DNA of 7,834 nucleotides. It comes from Desulfonema limicola (GTDB lineage: Bacteria; Desulfobacterota; Desulfobacteria; Desulfobacterales; DYRC01). The DNA is taken from the NCBI GenBank assembly GCA_020718925.1, contig DYRC01000195.1, positions 1-7,834 of the forward strand, read 5' to 3'. The notes under the pieces were generated by a model that saw nothing but the letters and a program-made list of their open reading frames with translations, did no database searches and was not told the origin of the DNA. Below are positions 5,660 through 7,834 of this stretch, piece by piece (position 1 is the first letter of the stretch; the number at the start of each line of letters is the position of its first letter). The position numbers and the translations under genes were made by a program.

Positions 5660-6307
5660 ATGCAAAACTTTGATATCAGCCAATTTATGATAACCATTGT
5701 GCCGCTGGTGTTTGCGGTTACAATTCATGAAGTGGCACATGGCTATGCCGCGCTCCGCATGGGAGACCCCACAGCAAAATTGGCGGGGCGCCTGACCTTA
5801 AACCCGATCAGTCATTTTGATCTTTTCGGCTCTCTGATCCTGCCCCTGCTTCTGAGCATATCCGGCGCGCCGGTATTCGGATATGCCAAGCCTGTGCCGG
5901 TCAATCCGCTTAATTACAGCGATTATCGGAGGGGAACCCTGTTGGTCTCTTCAGCCGGAGTTGCGGCAAATCTCGCTTGCGCCATTTTATCCGGCATCGT
6001 ATTCCAAACGCTGAGGCATGTTTCTATTCCGGCAGCAGTTGTTCCGGTGATGCTTCCTGTAATGGAAATGCTTTTTTACAGTGTTATCATCAATATCGTA
6101 CTGATGGTGTTCAATCTGATTCCGATTCCGCCGCTGGACGGAAGCCATATTTTTGCAATGATATTGCCGGAAAATTTCAGAGCATCCTATCAGCAGATAG
6201 GACGCTTCGGCATGCTCATTATTTTTGTGCTGCTGACAACCAAAGTTATCGGTAAAATCATTCACAGTGTTGTAAATCCTCTGGGCGATCTGCTGCTCGG
6301 TAGATAA
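5660..6307 (+). CDS. M50 family site-2 zinc metalloprotease
   Basis: A 215-residue polytopic membrane protein of the small M50B site-2 protease group, which cut substrates within the membrane. The HExxH zinc site is HEVAHG (H23, E24, H27) in the first membrane helix. The third metal ligand is D160 in NLIPIPPLDG (152-161). Hydrophobic stretches at about 8-25, 55-70, 95-117, 125-157 and 183-200 fit the compact five- to six-helix core. There is no PDZ domain, so it is the short form and not RseP itself; its substrate is unknown. The ATG at 5660 begins MQNFDISQFM; I see no good Shine-Dalgarno within 15 nt, the nearest purine-rich run being in the repeat about 20 nt upstream. trpS starts 22 nt after its stop, an arrangement I recall as common in Desulfobacterota, and the two probably share a message. 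Confidence 0.9.
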   Translation: MQNFDISQFMITIVPLVFAVTIHEVAHGYAALRMGDPTAKLAGRLTLNPISHFDLFGSLILPLLLSISGAPVFGYAKPVPVNPLNYSDYRRGTLLVSSAGVAANLACAILSGIVFQTLRHVSIPAAVVPVMLPVMEMLFYSVIINIVLMVFNLIPIPPLDGSHIFAMILPENFRASYQQIGRFGMLIIFVLLTTKVIGKIIHSVVNPLGDLLLGR

Positions 6308-6314
6308 AATATTG

Positions 6315-6320
6315 AAGGAG
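6315..6320 (+). promoter_or_regulatory. Ribosome binding site fixing the trpS start
   Basis: AAGGAG lies 9 nt before the ATG at 6330. A longer reading from a TTG at 6312 would place the start before this RBS and add six residues that the family does not need, so 6330 is taken as the start. Confidence 0.75.
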
Positions 6321-6329
6321 AAGTTGGTA

Positions 6330-7316
6330 ATGGCTGAAAAAAAACGAATTTTAAGCGGAATGCGTCCCACAGGTCCGCTTCATCTGGGCAATTTTCACGG
6401 CGCTTTGGCAAATTGGATTAATATGCAGGAGCAGTATGAATGCTTCTTTTTTATTGCAGATTGGCACGCAATCACCAGCAGTTATGAAGATACCGGCGAA
6501 ATCAAAGGCTATATCACGCAGATGATGATAGATTGGCTCAGTGCGGGCTTATCTCCGGAGAAAAACACGCTCTTTGTCCAATCATTGGTGAAGGAACATG
6601 CGGAATTGTTTCTGCTTTTATCCATGATTACGCCTGTTCCCTGGCTGGAGCGCAATCCCACCTATAAAGATCAGATTGTGCAACTGTCAAATAAAGACCT
6701 CTCCACCTTCGGATTTCTGGGCTATCCGGTGCTTCAGGCAGCAGACATCATCATTTACAAAGCCAACGGCGTACCGGTAGGCGTGGATCAGGTGCCGCAT
6801 GTTGAAATCACCAGAGAAATTGCCCGGAGGTTTAATTTTCTCTATGGTCATGTTTTTCCCGAACCTGAATCCATCTTAACCCAGACGCCCAAAATTCTGG
6901 GGCTGGATCGGCGCAAGATGAGCAAAAGCTATAACAATGCGATTTATCTTTCTGACAGTCCTGAAGATATTTCTGCCAAAGTATCTCAGATGATTACAGA
7001 CCCGAATCGCGCCAGAAAAGCCGATCCCGGGGACCCGGAAATCTGCAATGTATTTGAATTTCATAAGCTTTACAGCCCGCAGGATGTGATAGATCGGGTA
7101 AATACCGACTGCCGCGTGGCAAAAATCGGATGCGTGGAATGCAAAAAAATCATGGCACAGGGGCTTATCGCATCGCTTGAGCCTATCCGGGAAAAGCGGA
7201 GATATTATGAATCACAGCCTGATCTGGTGGCAGATATGATTGTCTCCGGCAGTAACAAAGCCCGAAATGTGGCGCAGAAAACAATGGAAGAAGTCCGCGC
7301 TGCAATGAAGATATGA
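6330..7316 (+). CDS. trpS: Tryptophanyl-tRNA synthetase, apparent iron-sulfur type
   Basis: A 328-residue class Ic aminoacyl-tRNA synthetase that charges tRNA-Trp with tryptophan using ATP in the cytoplasm. The HIGH signature is seen as TGPLHLGNF (14-22) and the second signature as RRKMSKS (194-200). The length is that of a complete bacterial TrpRS. After the KMSKS loop come TDPNRARKADPGDPEIC and a cluster of four cysteines: C239, C261, C268 and C271, spaced C-x21-C-x6-C-x2-C. This nearly matches the C-x22-C-x6-C-x2-C set that holds a [4Fe-4S] cluster in Thermotoga maritima TrpRS, so I infer a cluster-bearing enzyme suited to an anaerobe. It lies 22 nt downstream of the M50 gene and is probably co-transcribed. 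In related bacteria I recall scpA-scpB following trpS; here debris of an insertion sequence follows instead. Confidence 0.96.
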   Translation: MAEKKRILSGMRPTGPLHLGNFHGALANWINMQEQYECFFFIADWHAITSSYEDTGEIKGYITQMMIDWLSAGLSPEKNTLFVQSLVKEHAELFLLLSMITPVPWLERNPTYKDQIVQLSNKDLSTFGFLGYPVLQAADIIIYKANGVPVGVDQVPHVEITREIARRFNFLYGHVFPEPESILTQTPKILGLDRRKMSKSYNNAIYLSDSPEDISAKVSQMITDPNRARKADPGDPEICNVFEFHKLYSPQDVIDRVNTDCRVAKIGCVECKKIMAQGLIASLEPIREKRRYYESQPDLVADMIVSGSNKARNVAQKTMEEVRAAMKI

Positions 7317-7339
7317 CATAGCGTACAGAATTCTTGTTC

Positions 7340-7376
7340 AAGCCCGCCATGCGTCAACGTCCGCTGAAGCGGGCTT
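7340..7376 (+). terminator. Stem-loop after trpS, possible terminator
   Basis: AAGCCCGC (7340-7347) pairs perfectly with GCGGGCTT (7369-7376) around a 21-nt loop, 23 nt beyond the trpS stop. Neither strand has a T-tract after the stem, so it is at best a weak intrinsic terminator or an RNA-stabilising hairpin. The stretch from here to 7481 holds no gene or other structure that I can recognise. Confidence 0.3.
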
Positions 7377-7481
7377 CCACAGGCTGTCGCTGTTATGCCG
7401 TCAATGAATCAAACGAAGGGTAAGGATTTCGGACAGTCTTTTTCGGTACGATTTTACTGATACGATCCGCCTTTTTTTTGA

Positions 7482-7834
7482 ATGCTTGCTGAAATTATTG
7501 AAAAAAAACCGGATATGACGTTGAAAGAAATCTGTGAGTATTATGAAGATGAATCCGGTAAAAAAGTCAGCAGACCGGTGCCGGACAGAACATTGAAAAA
7601 AACGGAATAACGCGTAAAAAAAAGTTCTTCACGATCCGGAAAAAAATACGGACCGGGTCGGACGGCTTACAGAAGAGTATTCTGAGAAAGTAAAAGCAGA
7701 AGTTCCTGATAATCCTGTATTTACCGATAATGCAGGAGCTCATAAGGTTGAAGGAGTAAAAGAACTGATCGGAAGTAAGGGTGCGGAACCGATTTATCTT
7801 CCTCCGTATTCTCCCGGATTGTCACCGCCGGAAA
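7482..7834 (+). pseudogene. Decayed IS630-family transposase (partial)
   Basis: Three reading frames in sequence give pieces of one IS630 transposase. The first, MLAEIIEKKPDM... (7482-7610), covers the second half of the DNA-binding region (TLKEICEYYEDESGKKVSRP) and stops at TAA. The match continues one frame over as GITRKKK (7604-7624), after a loss of one base near a 7-A run. It then moves to a third frame at an 8-A run (7616-7623), giving HDPEKNTDRVGRLTEEYSEK (from 7630). After AEVPDNPVFTDNAGAHKVEG the sequence is already that of the second catalytic aspartate block, followed by LPPYSPGLSPPE, which holds the last acidic residue. The stretch of about 90 residues that normally lies between, including the first catalytic aspartate, is missing. 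The N-terminal helix-turn-helix start is also not visible: an in-frame TGA sits directly before the ATG. The element is inactive and runs off the window; no terminal inverted repeat was found at its left side. Confidence 0.85.

Noticed and set aside
5558..5740. A 60-codon minus-strand frame through repeat copy 2
   Set aside because: Its end is again the repeat read through (PPPPLPETERG and LPLPFQGRGQGG), repeating the copy 1 artefact.
5987..6370. A 127-codon minus-strand frame across the M50-trpS junction
   Set aside because: It overlaps two well-supported genes on the other strand, and its composition (many His, Asn, Arg) fits an antisense shadow of membrane-protein codons.

Overview
The window looks like chromosomal DNA of a Gram-negative, probably anaerobic bacterium. 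Desulfobacterota (a sulfate reducer related to Desulfonema) is my best guess. The reasons are a PilC-PilS type IV pilus gene pair, an M50 protease-trpS pair, a tryptophanyl-tRNA synthetase with an apparent iron-sulfur cysteine motif, a SPINDLY-type (GT41) glycosyltransferase of a kind I associate with those bacteria and with cyanobacteria, GC-rich hairpin repeats and IS630 debris. This assignment is inference from gene content; no rRNA marker is present.

Left half (about 125-4700, all on the minus strand). The transcript order is pilC (4698-3490), pilS (3485-2169), then a GT41-like glycosyltransferase (2119-125). pilC has a perfect Shine-Dalgarno and a candidate sigma70-type promoter inside an AT-rich region with a 13-bp tandem duplication. 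pilS starts 4 nt after the pilC stop. The glycosyltransferase follows after 49 nt that contain a small stem-loop. It sits where a pilR response-regulator gene would usually be expected. Its C-terminus repeats its own N-terminus, as if the ORF held most of one module and the beginning of a second. At the extreme left edge is the end of an unidentified plus-strand ORF.

Middle (4700-5660). A class II aldolase/adducin-family gene (4932-5561, plus strand) is bracketed by two direct copies of an 87-98 bp GC-rich repeat. Each copy has two strong hairpins, a partial outer inverted repeat and a four-run G-quadruplex motif on the coding strand. Copy 1 supplies the aldolase ribosome binding site; copy 2 supplies its stop codon.

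Right half (5660-7316, plus strand). An M50 site-2 protease (5660-6307) and trpS (6330-7316) lie 22 nt apart and probably form an operon. After trpS come a stem-loop and a decayed IS630-family transposase (7482 to the window edge) with two frameshifts at poly-A tracts and a missing catalytic middle.

Taken together: a partial pilus assembly/sensor operon carrying a glycosyltransferase, a metabolic aldolase held between repeat elements, and a housekeeping protease-tRNA synthetase pair, with mobile or repeat DNA at the junctions. I see no CRISPR array, tRNA, rRNA or obvious defence system.
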